In this document: piece by piece, positions 1 through 6,003 of the stretch
How positions within the stretch are numbered: position 1 is the stretch's first letter
Layout of the letters: the number at the start of each line of letters is the position of its first letter
Assembly: GCA_036278935.1 (NCBI GenBank)
Contig: DASUKA010000095.1
Coordinates: 1-6,027 of the forward strand
DNA from: DASSNR01 sp036278935
GTDB taxonomy: Bacteria > Gemmatimonadota > Gemmatimonadetes > Gemmatimonadales > Gemmatimonadaceae
Length of the DNA stretch: 6,027 bases
Direction: 5' to 3'
Notes under the pieces: model-generated
Seen by the model: only the letters and a program-made list of their open reading frames with translations
Databases searched by the model: none
What the model was told of the DNA's origin: nothing
Made by a program: the position numbers and the translations under genes

Positions 1-344
1 GCCACACGCTGTACAAGCGCGAGGAGCCGATGCCGCTCGAGCGGCAGAGTGAGATCGGCGAGCACCGAGCGCTGCAGCGCGGAGGAGAGCGGCGGCTCAT
101 CCATCTGCTCTGAGCAGAAGAGTACCAGCGCGCCGCCGCGCGCGAGCGGCATCGAGAGCAGCTCTCGATCGTCGAGTGCCAGGGTGCGGTCCACCACGGC
201 GACGAGCGGCAGGCTCTCAGCGGCCGCCGCGATCCCGTCGCGGATCGTCTGCACGATACGCGTCCGATGACCAGCCGCCGCCAGCGATTGCGCGAGCCCT
301 TCCAGCAACGCGTCGTCTTTCCCGATCAACAGAGTCGCGGCCAT
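1..344 (-). CDS. Receiver-like (REC) domain protein, 3' end beyond window
   Basis: The ATG at 344 opens a frame with no stop through base 1, giving 114 codons. It is preceded by a purine-rich GAGAGG ribosome site and lies 15 nt after the yggT stop, so it is probably co-transcribed. The fold pattern is that of a response-regulator receiver. Strand 1 is followed by an acidic pair (LLIGKDDALL, D10/D11), a probable phospho-acceptor sits at the end of strand 3 (AVVDRTLAL, D52), and a Ser takes the Thr/Ser position at the end of strand 4 (LVLFCSE, S78). The strand-5 motif normally reading Lys-Pro is LTLPLE here (L100-P101), so the conserved Lys is missing. The domain may therefore be phosphorylated atypically or serve as a pseudo-receiver. 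The output domain, if any, lies outside the window. The coding call is firm; the receiver assignment rests on motif spacing only. Confidence 0.72.
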   Translation of the reverse strand, partial: MAATLLIGKDDALLEGLAQSLAAAGHRTRIVQTIRDGIAAAAESLPLVAVVDRTLALDDRELLSMPLARGGALVLFCSEQMDEPPLSSALQRSVLADLTLPLERHRLLALVQRV

Positions 345-359
345 CTCTCAGCCTCTCGT

Positions 360-950
360 TCACAGAGCGTGCAACAGGATGCTCTCGATGATCCGGAGCG
401 CGAACCACGCGACGATCGGTGTCACGTCCATCATCCCGAACGGCGGAATCACCCGGCGCAACGGGCGCAAAATCGGCTCGCTCAGTACCACGGACCAGCG
501 CAGCCACCACTTCCATTCCGGCAGATGGAGCCAGGAGGAGACCACCCGCAGCAGCACCGCTATCTGCAGGATGCCGAACGTCCACGAAATGATGAGATAC
601 ACCAGGCCGGCGCCCCCGGACACCATCGCGATGAGCGCCGAGGCGAACAGCGAGCGCACGAACTGCAACAGCACAATGAGCAGGATGCCGCCGACCACCA
701 CGCCCACCAGTGTCCACCATGGGGCGCTGGACGGCACGCCTCCCGCCCGCACCACGCGCCGCTCGATAGGGAGCGTGATGGGGTGCACCGCGTGGCGGTA
801 GAAGCGCGCCACGGGATTGAACGGGTTGATGCGGCGAGTCCGCACGAGCCAGTCGACCGCGAATACCACGAATGATGCGACCGCGATCACGAAAACCGCC
901 TGACGCGCCACCACAATCAGGGCATCGAGTGCCGTCAGCAAGACATCCAC
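360..950 (-). CDS. yggT: YggT-family integral membrane protein with two YGGT repeats
   Basis: This is a 196-residue membrane protein with two YGGT repeats, close to the usual length of the family. Each repeat has hydrophobic helices followed by a short amphipathic, Pro/Arg-rich stretch. In repeat 1 this is INPFNPVARFYRH leading to PITLPIERR, and in repeat 2 it is SEPILRPLRRVIPPFGMMD followed by a final helix (IVAWFALRIIESILL). The second copy is very canonical. YggT proteins sit in the cytoplasmic membrane; in several bacteria they are linked to cell division, osmotic or chloroplast-type membrane organisation, but the biochemical role is not settled. I chose the GTG at 950 because no ATG precedes the first helix in frame; no clear Shine-Dalgarno is visible. 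Upstream lies the VanZ-like gene (31-nt gap) and downstream the receiver-like gene (15-nt gap), consistent with one operon. Confidence 0.9.
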   Translation of the reverse strand: MDVLLTALDALIVVARQAVFVIAVASFVVFAVDWLVRTRRINPFNPVARFYRHAVHPITLPIERRVVRAGGVPSSAPWWTLVGVVVGGILLIVLLQFVRSLFASALIAMVSGGAGLVYLIISWTFGILQIAVLLRVVSSWLHLPEWKWWLRWSVVLSEPILRPLRRVIPPFGMMDVTPIVAWFALRIIESILLHAL

Positions 951-981
951 GATGCAATAGTGGCCGCGAAGCGCAGCAGAT

Positions 982-2283
982 TCAAGTTGCGGCGCGCACA
1001 AAAACGCGCTGCGCTCCGAGCTCCCATCCGAGTAGCGCCCCGACGCCGCACGCCAGCCACTGCCAGCTGTGCGGCAGCGGTTCGGCGAAGAGCAACGGGA
1101 CGACCAGCAGCCCCGCGACGACCGCGAGGATGAGCAGAGCGACCATCTCCATCGTTCCGCCGCGCCGTGCGCGCCGCTCCATCGGTCGCCGGTCACCGGC
1201 GGCAGCACGGGCACCCCAGTACCCCACCGGGAAGAGCAGCGCGCCAAGCCACACGGCAGTCAGGATGTCCGCGTTTTTCCCGGCGGCGTAGCGGAAGGGA
1301 ATGAGATAGCTCCAGCCGAGGCCGGGGCCGAGCGGCAGCACGCGGCGCCGCTCCATGCCCTGGGCGGAGGCGCTCACCCAGTATGCGCGCCCGGAATAGC
1401 CGCCGGCGATATGGAGCAGATCGGGCGGGGCCGACGGGCTCCGCGCGGCGACACTGGCGGAGTCCGGAAAGACATTCGCGATCCGCAGCACGGGGTCGCG
1501 CAGCCGCAGGTCGCTGGCATGCGTTCGCATGATGAACACGAGATCACGGCCCTCCTGTCCCAGCAGGATGACGAGTTGGCGGTGGAGGTCCGTGATCCGG
1601 GTGATGGGGGCGAGCCCCTCCACCGGTACGCCGGGGAGCACTATGGCCCGGAACGGCGCGTGATCGGTAAAGAGTTCATGCCGGTACGGGCGGCTGTTCC
1701 AGAGCGGTCCCCATGGCAGCCTCCTGTTTCCCACTGACACATCGATGAGCTTGCCGGGAAAGAGCGGACCCGGGCCCGTGAGGGATGCCCAGTGGCCCCA
1801 GTAGGGGAGATCCGGCAGAGAGGGTTGTGCTGCCCATGCGGATGCGGCGAGAATGGCTACCCATGCCACCACTCCGCCGAGTGCGAGGCGGCGCGCCAGC
1901 CACGCACGCGGGAAGAGCCATGCGCGCCAACTCGTGGCGAGCCCGATGCCGACCAATCCCCCTACGCTGTTGCTCACCAGATCGCCAAGACTTGCGTCGC
2001 GTCCCACGATGAAGCCAACCTGGAGCACCTCGATCGCGAGCGAAGTGGCTGCGGCAATGATGAGAGCCTTCCATGCCCGCATTCCGGAGAGCCTGAGTCC
2101 CAGGCCGAACGGAATGAACAGCAGGATGTTGAGCAGCACGTCCGTTCCACCAAAGGTGCCGCACACCAAACAGAAGCTTGGGTTTGGTTGCTGTTGCCCG
2201 TAGTTTGGCGTCATCGTGAGAGCCGCGATGGCGAGGAACCCCGCGGCCGCAATCGCGATACCGATTTTCTTTTGTTGTATCAA
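982..2283 (-). CDS. VanZ-like membrane protein with an extra exported beta-rich domain
   Basis: With a TTG start at 2283 the product is 433 residues, much longer than a simple VanZ protein. The N-terminus is MIQQKK followed by a first helix. A VanZ domain follows, with DVLLNILLFIPFGLGL (about 48-63), IEVLQ (84-88), GRDASLGDLVSNSVGG (94-109) and a CLVC pair at 38-41. After another helix near residue 160, a soluble stretch of about 150 residues with alternating hydrophobic strands resembles a LamG/concanavalin-like fold, though weakly. Three or so C-terminal helices finish the protein. VanZ domains occur in teicoplanin resistance and, commonly, near exosortase/EPS loci; their chemistry is uncertain. 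There is no ATG in the frame. Alternative starts are GTG 2301 and TTG 2373; 2283 has a GGA eight bases upstream and places the helix right after a basic N-terminus. The gene diverges from the deacetylase operon. Confidence 0.85.
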   Translation of the reverse strand: MIQQKKIGIAIAAAGFLAIAALTMTPNYGQQQPNPSFCLVCGTFGGTDVLLNILLFIPFGLGLRLSGMRAWKALIIAAATSLAIEVLQVGFIVGRDASLGDLVSNSVGGLVGIGLATSWRAWLFPRAWLARRLALGGVVAWVAILAASAWAAQPSLPDLPYWGHWASLTGPGPLFPGKLIDVSVGNRRLPWGPLWNSRPYRHELFTDHAPFRAIVLPGVPVEGLAPITRITDLHRQLVILLGQEGRDLVFIMRTHASDLRLRDPVLRIANVFPDSASVAARSPSAPPDLLHIAGGYSGRAYWVSASAQGMERRRVLPLGPGLGWSYLIPFRYAAGKNADILTAVWLGALLFPVGYWGARAAAGDRRPMERRARRGGTMEMVALLILAVVAGLLVVPLLFAEPLPHSWQWLACGVGALLGWELGAQRVFVRAAT

Positions 2284-2382
2284 TGCAACATTCCGTGGCA
2301 CACGTGATGTGCACTTGTCGCCAGATGCGCTTTCGTGATGATGGTCATAGCGCAGCGGTGCAGCCGGCCTCAAGCTATTGCG

Positions 2383-2400
2383 TTTGTACTGCCTTTGTAC
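2383..2400. repeat. Tandem TTTGTAC direct repeat, 11-bp period
   Basis: TTTGTAC occurs at 2383-2389 and again at 2394-2400, separated by TGCC. The 11-bp start-to-start distance is one helical turn, so two protein subunits could bind on the same DNA face. The pair ends 12 bp before the -24 element of the sigma-54 promoter. Because GTAC is self-complementary, the site can also be read as an inverted arrangement. It could be an operator or activator site for the deacetylase operon or for the divergent VanZ operon. No known regulator is identified; the binding role is inferred from position and spacing. Confidence 0.45.
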
Positions 2401-2411
2401 CGTCGAACGGC

Positions 2412-2427
2412 TGGCACCCTAACTGCA
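2412..2427 (+). promoter_or_regulatory. Sigma-54 (RpoN) -24/-12 promoter for the polysaccharide operon
   Basis: The sequence TGGCACCCTAACTGCA matches the RpoN consensus TGGCACG-N4-TTGCW closely. The -24 box TGGCAC is complete, the -12 box is CTGCA, and the spacing between the invariant GG (2413-2414) and GC (2425-2426) is correct. Transcription would begin about 2437-2438, giving a leader of about 45 nt to the ATG at 2483. This argues against the ATG at 2441, which would lie practically at the transcript start. XrtA/PEP-CTERM loci of some proteobacteria are known to be under RpoN with the PrsK/PrsR two-component pair, so the promoter fits the genes. The activator gene is not in this window. 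Confidence 0.72.
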
Positions 2428-2482
2428 ATATCGGCGCGCGATGCGAGACGACAGACCAACCCCATCCAACGCGGCGCGTATC

Positions 2483-3364
2483 ATGAGCGCGGCTCAATAC
2501 TCGGCAACAGAGCACATGTTCACCGTTGACGTGGAGGAACATTTCCAGGTCAGCGCGTTCGATGATCTCGTCCCGCGATCGCAGTGGGCGAGCTACCCGA
2601 GCCGCGTCGCGTCCACGGTCGATCTTCTGCTCGATCTCCTCGCTCAGCATAATGCGAAAGGCACGTTCTTCACGCTGGGGTGGATCGCGGACCGGCATCA
2701 GGATGTCGTACGCCGCATCGCGGCAGCGGGTCACGAGATTGCCTCGCATGGATGGTGGCATCGTCGCGTGACGGCCATGACGCCGGAAGAATTTCGTGAT
2801 GATATCCGCGCCTCCAAAGCCCTGCTCGAGGATGTGAGCGGACAGCCGGTGGTGGGTTTTCGGGCGCCCAGCTTCTCGATCGTCCCCGGGTTGGAGTGGG
2901 CCTTCGATGTGCTGATCGAGGAAGGGTATCGTTACGATTCCAGCCTCTTCCCCATTCGCCGCCCCGGTTACGGCTACCCCTCGGCACCGCCCATTCCGCA
3001 CGTCATCCGTCGCGCCAGCGGCTCGCTGTGCGAGTTGCCGCTCACCACGACCGTGGTCGGGAAGCTTCGCATTCCGGCCGCCGGCGGGGCGTATCTGCGC
3101 CATTTCCCGTACGGCGTGATCCGTCGCGCGTTCAGGGAGCACGACGAGTCCGGCATCCCGGGGATGTTCTACATCCACCCGTGGGAGCTGGACCCCGACC
3201 AGCCGCGGCTGCCCGTGGGGTGGCCGACGCGCATGCGGCACTACGCCGGTCTGCAGCGCACGCAGGCGCGCGTGCAGCGCTTGCTCGGCGCGCTCCGCTT
3301 CACCTCGGTGTCGCGATGCCTTCGGCTTCAGGCGCCGCCCGCCACTACCACGCAGACCGCCTGA
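2483..3364 (+). CDS. XrtA/PEP-CTERM-associated polysaccharide deacetylase
   Basis: This 293-residue protein belongs to the NodB-type carbohydrate esterase 4 fold, in the form found with exosortase A systems (NodB plus a C-terminal DUF3473-like part). It probably removes acetyl groups from a surface polysaccharide. The motifs run in order from the chosen ATG: FTVDVEEHFQVSAF (about 13-26, metal/catalytic Asp D16), GTFFTLGW (60-67), HEIASHGWWH with H89 and H93 as metal ligands, GFRAPSFSI (R126, P128), YDSSLFP (about 151-157) and the C-terminal IHPWELDPDQPR (H231). No signal peptide is obvious, as is usual for this subgroup. Starts at 2441, 2483 and 2516 share the frame. 2441 falls at the predicted sigma-54 transcript start, and family members begin shortly before the TVDVEE strand, so 2483 or 2516 is likely. 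None has a strong Shine-Dalgarno. It is the first gene of a three-gene operon. Confidence 0.9.
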   Translation: MSAAQYSATEHMFTVDVEEHFQVSAFDDLVPRSQWASYPSRVASTVDLLLDLLAQHNAKGTFFTLGWIADRHQDVVRRIAAAGHEIASHGWWHRRVTAMTPEEFRDDIRASKALLEDVSGQPVVGFRAPSFSIVPGLEWAFDVLIEEGYRYDSSLFPIRRPGYGYPSAPPIPHVIRRASGSLCELPLTTTVVGKLRIPAAGGAYLRHFPYGVIRRAFREHDESGIPGMFYIHPWELDPDQPRLPVGWPTRMRHYAGLQRTQARVQRLLGALRFTSVSRCLRLQAPPATTTQTA

Positions 3365-4407
3365 CCGCTCTCGACCCCGCAGCGCTCGTGCGTGTGTCAA
3401 CCTTTACGGGCGACGGCGGCGAATGGGACACGTTCGTTCGCCGCTCGCCCGGATGGACACATTTTCATCTGGCGGGCTGGCGATCCGTGATCGCTCGCGT
3501 GTTCGGCCACGAGTGCATCTATCTGGCGGCGCGAGACGGCGCCGGAGCACTCGCGGGCGTGCTCCCGCTCGTCCGGATCAGGAGCATGGCCTTCGGCCAT
3601 TATCTGGTCTCCATGCCATTCCTTAACTATGGCGGGCCGCTGGGAAGCCCGGAGGCGGTGCAGGCGTTGACCAGCCACGCGTCTGATCTGGCGCGCGACG
3701 GCGGCGTGAAGCTGCTGGAGTTGCGAAGCCGCTCGGAGCTCCCCATCACGCTCCCCGTTTCGCATCGCAAGATCACGGTGCTGCTCGATCTGCCGGACGA
3801 CGCAGACGTTCTCTGGAAGCGCCTCAGCGCCAAGGTGCGCAGCCAGGTGCGGCGGCCCACCAAGGAAGGGGTGACCGTGCGCTTCGGGGCGGACCAGGTT
3901 GCGCCGTTCTTCGATGTCTTCTCGCACCACATGCGTGACCTCGGCACCCCGACGCAGCCACAGCGCCTGTTCCAGGCCATCGCGGAGGAATTCTCCGACA
4001 GCGTCTGGTTCGGCTGCGCCTACCATGAGGGGCGGCCGGTGGCCTGCGGTTGTGCCTTCCGGTGGGGCGATGAGATCGAGATGACGTGGGCCTCGGCGCT
4101 CGTGGAGTACAAGCGCATGGCGCCCAACATGTTGCTCTACTGGTCGTTCATGGAGCGCGCCATCGATGACGGCGCCACCCTCTTCAACTTCGGCCGGTGC
4201 ACGCCGGGGGAGGGGACGCATCGGTTCAAGCAGCAATGGGGCTCGCGGGATGAGGCGCTGTGGTGGTACGACCTGGCCGCCCACGAGGGGACCACCACGC
4301 CATCTCCCACGGACAGCGGCTATGCTTGGGGGCCGCGTCTCTGGAAGCGGCTCCCACTGCCGGTGGCTACCGCCCTGGGCCCCAGGATCGTTCGCTACAT
4401 CCCGTGA
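3316..4407 (+). CDS. FemAB-like (GNAT-fold) protein of the XrtA/PEP-CTERM type
   Basis: The product has 363 residues from ATG 3316. It resembles the FemAB-related proteins that accompany exosortase A/EPS loci, a family with two GNAT-like halves related to the aminoacyl transferases FemA/B. Visible blocks are GWTHFHLAGWRSVIARVFGHE near 45-65, PFLNYGGPLG (101-110), a basic segment LSAKVRSQVRRPTKEG near 172-187, a central strand region with FGCAYHEGRPVACG, and the family signature FNFGRCTPGEGTHRFKQQWG (290-309). Substrate and product are not established for this subgroup; transfer of an amino-acid or acyl group to a polysaccharide or its precursor is an inference. With ATG 3316 it overlaps the deacetylase end by 49 nt. 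The first 24 residues look unlike the family, so GTG 3388 or 3394 (a 23- or 29-nt gap) are realistic alternatives. Either way translation is probably coupled. Confidence 0.87.
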   Translation: MPSASGAARHYHADRLTALDPAALVRVSTFTGDGGEWDTFVRRSPGWTHFHLAGWRSVIARVFGHECIYLAARDGAGALAGVLPLVRIRSMAFGHYLVSMPFLNYGGPLGSPEAVQALTSHASDLARDGGVKLLELRSRSELPITLPVSHRKITVLLDLPDDADVLWKRLSAKVRSQVRRPTKEGVTVRFGADQVAPFFDVFSHHMRDLGTPTQPQRLFQAIAEEFSDSVWFGCAYHEGRPVACGCAFRWGDEIEMTWASALVEYKRMAPNMLLYWSFMERAIDDGATLFNFGRCTPGEGTHRFKQQWGSRDEALWWYDLAAHEGTTTPSPTDSGYAWGPRLWKRLPLPVATALGPRIVRYIP

Positions 4408-5594
4408 GACTCCGGCAGCAGCTCCCCGTCCACTCGCCGGTGCGGCTGCTGTCATTGGTTCGGGCCGCCGGCGGGGCCCTGCGCCGGGATGACGGCGACC
4501 TGGCGGCGGTGACGGCGGCGCTGCAAGCACGCTATGCGGCCCGATCCGTGGTGCTCACGGACAGCGGCACTTCGGCGCTGGTCATGGCGCTCCGGCTGGC
4601 GACAGGAGAAAGGGAAGGGGGCACGGTGGCCTTTCCCGGCTATGCGTGCATCGACCTGGCGGCCGCCGCGCTCCGAGCGCGAGTGCGCGTGCGGCTCTAC
4701 GACCTCGACCCCGCCACGCTGAGCCCTGACCTGGGGAGTGTGGAGCGCGCGATCGCCCGCGGCGTGGACGCCGTGTTGGTGGCGCATCTCTATGGATTCC
4801 CGGCGGATGTAGCTGGGGTGGCCAGCCTTGCCGAGCAGGCCGGCGTGCGGGTGATCGAGGATGCGGCACAGGGGGTAGGCGGCTCGCTTGCGGGGAAGCG
4901 GCTGGGGGCATTCGGCCCGCTGTCCGTGGTGAGTTTCGGGCGCGGCAAGGGGATGAGCGGTGGGGGCGGCGGAGCGCTCATGGCGACCACAGAGGAGTGT
5001 GCGGCCCAGCTGGAGGCGGCGCGCCCGACAGTGGAAGCTGGGGGGGCGGGGTGGCACGCCCTGGAGGTCGCGGGTGCGCAATGGCTGCTGGGGCGTCCGC
5101 AGCTCTACGGGATCCCGGCATCCATTCCGGCGCTTCGGCTGGGTGAGATGGTGTACCATCCGGCGCACGAGCCGAGTGCAATGCCGCGTGCCGCGGCCGT
5201 GCTGGTGCGCTCGGCGCTGGAGATGGCGGACGCCGAATCGGCAGTCCGGCAGCGCCACGCGGCGCAGCTGGAGACGTGGCTGGCCGGCGCCAACGATCTC
5301 CGCGGCGTGGCGTCCGTTCCGGGCGGACATTCCGGCTATCTCCGCTTCCCGGTTGTGGATATGGGGGAGGGGGGACGGCGCACTCATGCGCCTGAATTGG
5401 GAGTGCTGCGCGGATATCCGCTCGCGTTGAGCGATCAGAAGGAGCTGCAGCCCTGCCTGCACGCCGGGGAGGGGGCGCCGCCCGGAGCGGCGCTGCTGGC
5501 CCGCTCCCTCTATACGCTGCCAACACACAGCCAACTTGGCAGGCGCGACCTGAGGCGGTTGCGCGGCTGGATCGAGAGGGGAGAAGCGGTGTAG
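4404..5594 (+). CDS. DegT/DnrJ/EryC1/StrS-type PLP-dependent sugar aminotransferase
   Basis: The GTG at 4404 shares GTGA with the stop of the FemAB gene, a classic coupled overlap, and yields 396 residues, normal for the family. Longer in-frame extension to 4260 would run inside the preceding gene and is not needed. The fold-type I motifs are all present: TDSGTSAL (52-59) binding PLP phosphate, FPGYACIDL (77-85), VAHLYGFPADV (126-136), IEDAAQGVGGS (151-161) with D153 contacting the pyridine nitrogen and Q156 over the ring, and SFGRGKGMSGGGGGAL (177-192) in which K182 is the Schiff-base lysine. The C-terminus has LPTHSQLGRRDLRRL. The usual role is transamination of a keto-sugar nucleotide to an amino sugar. 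The substrate cannot be read from sequence. In this operon it may supply an amino sugar to the polysaccharide that the deacetylase and FemAB protein modify. Confidence 0.88.
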   Translation: MRLRQQLPVHSPVRLLSLVRAAGGALRRDDGDLAAVTAALQARYAARSVVLTDSGTSALVMALRLATGEREGGTVAFPGYACIDLAAAALRARVRVRLYDLDPATLSPDLGSVERAIARGVDAVLVAHLYGFPADVAGVASLAEQAGVRVIEDAAQGVGGSLAGKRLGAFGPLSVVSFGRGKGMSGGGGGALMATTEECAAQLEAARPTVEAGGAGWHALEVAGAQWLLGRPQLYGIPASIPALRLGEMVYHPAHEPSAMPRAAAVLVRSALEMADAESAVRQRHAAQLETWLAGANDLRGVASVPGGHSGYLRFPVVDMGEGGRRTHAPELGVLRGYPLALSDQKELQPCLHAGEGAPPGAALLARSLYTLPTHSQLGRRDLRRLRGWIERGEAV

Positions 5595-5715
5595 AGGCCA
5601 GATGACGACCGGGGGACGCTCTGAGCGATGCAGCGCAAGGTCGCGCGGTGGGGCGTCCGCCCAGAACATGACTGTATGGCCAGTCAGCGACTGAAGGGGG
5701 AGAACTTGCCGCACG

Positions 5716-5743
5716 TTGACAATTCGGGACGCTGTTGTAACAT
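5716..5743 (+). promoter_or_regulatory. Candidate sigma-70-type promoter for the riboswitch transcript
   Basis: A perfect -35 hexamer TTGACA (5716-5721) is followed after 16 bp by TAACAT (5738-5743), a 4/6 match to TATAAT. Transcription would start near 5750, giving a leader of about 260 nt before the start codon at 6009. The leader would include the 5758-5783 stem-loop and the riboswitch. The consensus may differ in this organism, and the -10 is weak. Confidence 0.45.
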
Positions 5744-5757
5744 GCTCGCGTCGAACA

Positions 5758-5783
5758 GGCCGGGGCACTCTAGTGCTCCAGCC
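5758..5783 (+). other. Strong stem-loop in the leader
   Basis: In RNA, GGGGCAC (5762-5768) pairs with GUGCUCC (5773-5779) around a UCUA loop, with one G-U pair. After one C/A mismatch, GGC (5758-5760) pairs with GCC (5781-5783). The DNA core GCACTCTAGTGC (5765-5776) is also a near-palindrome. A TTTT run comes only ten bases further on (5793-5796), so this is not a classical terminator. It could be a weak or Rho-assisted terminator of the upstream operon, a leader stabiliser, or an operator. Confidence 0.4.
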
Positions 5784-5815
5784 CGTGTGACCTTTTCCCG
5801 CGTGGCGCGTTCTTG

Positions 5816-5839
5816 TGGTAGCCTGATGTCATGCTACCA
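5816..5839. promoter_or_regulatory. Inverted repeat TGGTAGC-N10-GCTACCA
   Basis: Seven bases (5816-5822) are repeated in reverse complement at 5833-5839 with a 10-bp spacer. The 24-bp symmetric layout suits a dimeric DNA-binding protein. It could equally form a hairpin in the leader RNA about 40 nt before the riboswitch helix. No regulator is recognised. Confidence 0.4.
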
Positions 5840-5889
5840 GAGGTACGCGGTCGCAGTCTCTAACAGGCACTGATCGCACGACCCTCCTT

Positions 5890-5997
5890 GGGGGTCCGCG
5901 ACAAAGGCAAAGCCGGCGAAAGTCGGCGACGCAAAGCCACGAGGCTACCGCACGAGCAATCGTGCCAAGCCAGTCGGGCCGCCGAACGAACACTCCC
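5890..5997 (+). ncRNA. Cyclic-di-GMP-I (GEMM-I) riboswitch aptamer
   Basis: The class hallmarks are present in order. GACAAAGGCAAA (5900-5911) is followed by the stem GCCGGC/GUCGGC (5912-5917 with 5922-5927) capped by a GAAA tetraloop. Next is the invariant core GACGCAAAGCC (5928-5938), then a second arm with GGCU/AGCC (5943-5946 with 5968-5971) ending in a hairpin GCACGA-GCAA-UCGUGC (5950-5965). The 3' block is GGGCCGCCG (5976-5984). By alignment to the Vibrio Vc2 aptamer, the ligand-contacting position 20 is G (5906), the stacking adenine 47 is A5933, and the C pairing with the second guanine is retained near 5982-5983. G rather than A at position 20 points to c-di-GMP over cGAMP. The closing helix is 5890-5895 with 5992-5997. 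The tetraloop-receptor side is not an obvious 11-nt motif. Confidence 0.92.
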
Positions 5998-6003
5998 AGG
6001 AGG
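5998..6003 (+). promoter_or_regulatory. Strong Shine-Dalgarno AGGAGG
   Basis: AGGAGG lies five bases before the ATG at 6009, an optimal arrangement. It is the strongest ribosome site in the window and fixes the start of the downstream gene. It is fully paired in the extended riboswitch helix. Confidence 0.85.

Larger units (their letters stand above)
2284..2482. promoter_or_regulatory. Divergent intergenic control region
   Basis: This stretch of about 200 bases separates the leftward VanZ operon from the rightward polysaccharide operon; it shrinks if an earlier VanZ start (2301 or 2373) is used. It is somewhat richer in A/T than the coding DNA around it. It contains a sigma-54 type promoter reading right and a pair of TTTGTAC repeats, both listed separately. 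I do not see a convincing sigma-70 promoter for the VanZ side. CACGTG (2301-2306) and GTGCAC (2309-2314) are short palindromes next to each other, of unknown meaning. Confidence 0.6.
5595..5880 (+). other. Non-coding leader between the aminotransferase and the riboswitch
   Basis: No credible gene lies in these 286 bases. A short frame at 5628-5873 shows no family resemblance and overlaps structured DNA. The stretch holds a candidate sigma-70 promoter (5716-5743), a stem-loop (5758-5783) and an inverted repeat (5816-5839), listed separately. Smaller pairings are GGGCG/CGCCC (5651-5662), TGACTG/CAGTCA (5669-5686) and the overlapping CAGTC/GACTG (5681-5693). The last two are mutually exclusive as hairpins. 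None is followed directly by a T run, so I call no standard intrinsic terminator for the upstream operon. Confidence 0.5.

Noticed and set aside
2296..2310. TGGCAC-N5-ATGTG resembling a sigma-54 promoter
   Set aside because: The -12 GC is replaced by GT, and the site lies next to the divergent VanZ start.
2441..2482. Upstream ATG extension of the deacetylase
   Set aside because: It begins within about four bases of the predicted sigma-54 transcript start, has no Shine-Dalgarno, and adds residues not typical of the family.
4260..4403. N-terminal extension of the aminotransferase frame
   Set aside because: It lies inside the FemAB gene in another frame and adds no family-like sequence. The GTGA overlap at 4404 gives the normal family length.
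2375..5768. Three long open frames on the minus strand (2375-3400, 3397-4530, 4452-5768) opposite the polysaccharide operon
   Set aside because: They show no recognisable domains, have Arg/His/Pro/Ala-rich low-complexity composition, and lie antisense to genes with clear motifs. Long shadow frames are expected in GC-rich DNA.
5803..5817. Second sigma-54-like site (TGGCGCG...TTGTG)
   Set aside because: The -12 box is one base too close and lacks the invariant GC.
5628..5873. 81-codon plus-strand frame in the leader
   Set aside because: It has no family resemblance and no ribosome site, and it overlaps the candidate promoter and two inverted repeats.
5890..5997. cGAMP-specific (GEMM-Ib) reading of the riboswitch
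   Set aside because: By alignment the specificity position is G (5906), not the A that marks cGAMP-preferring members.
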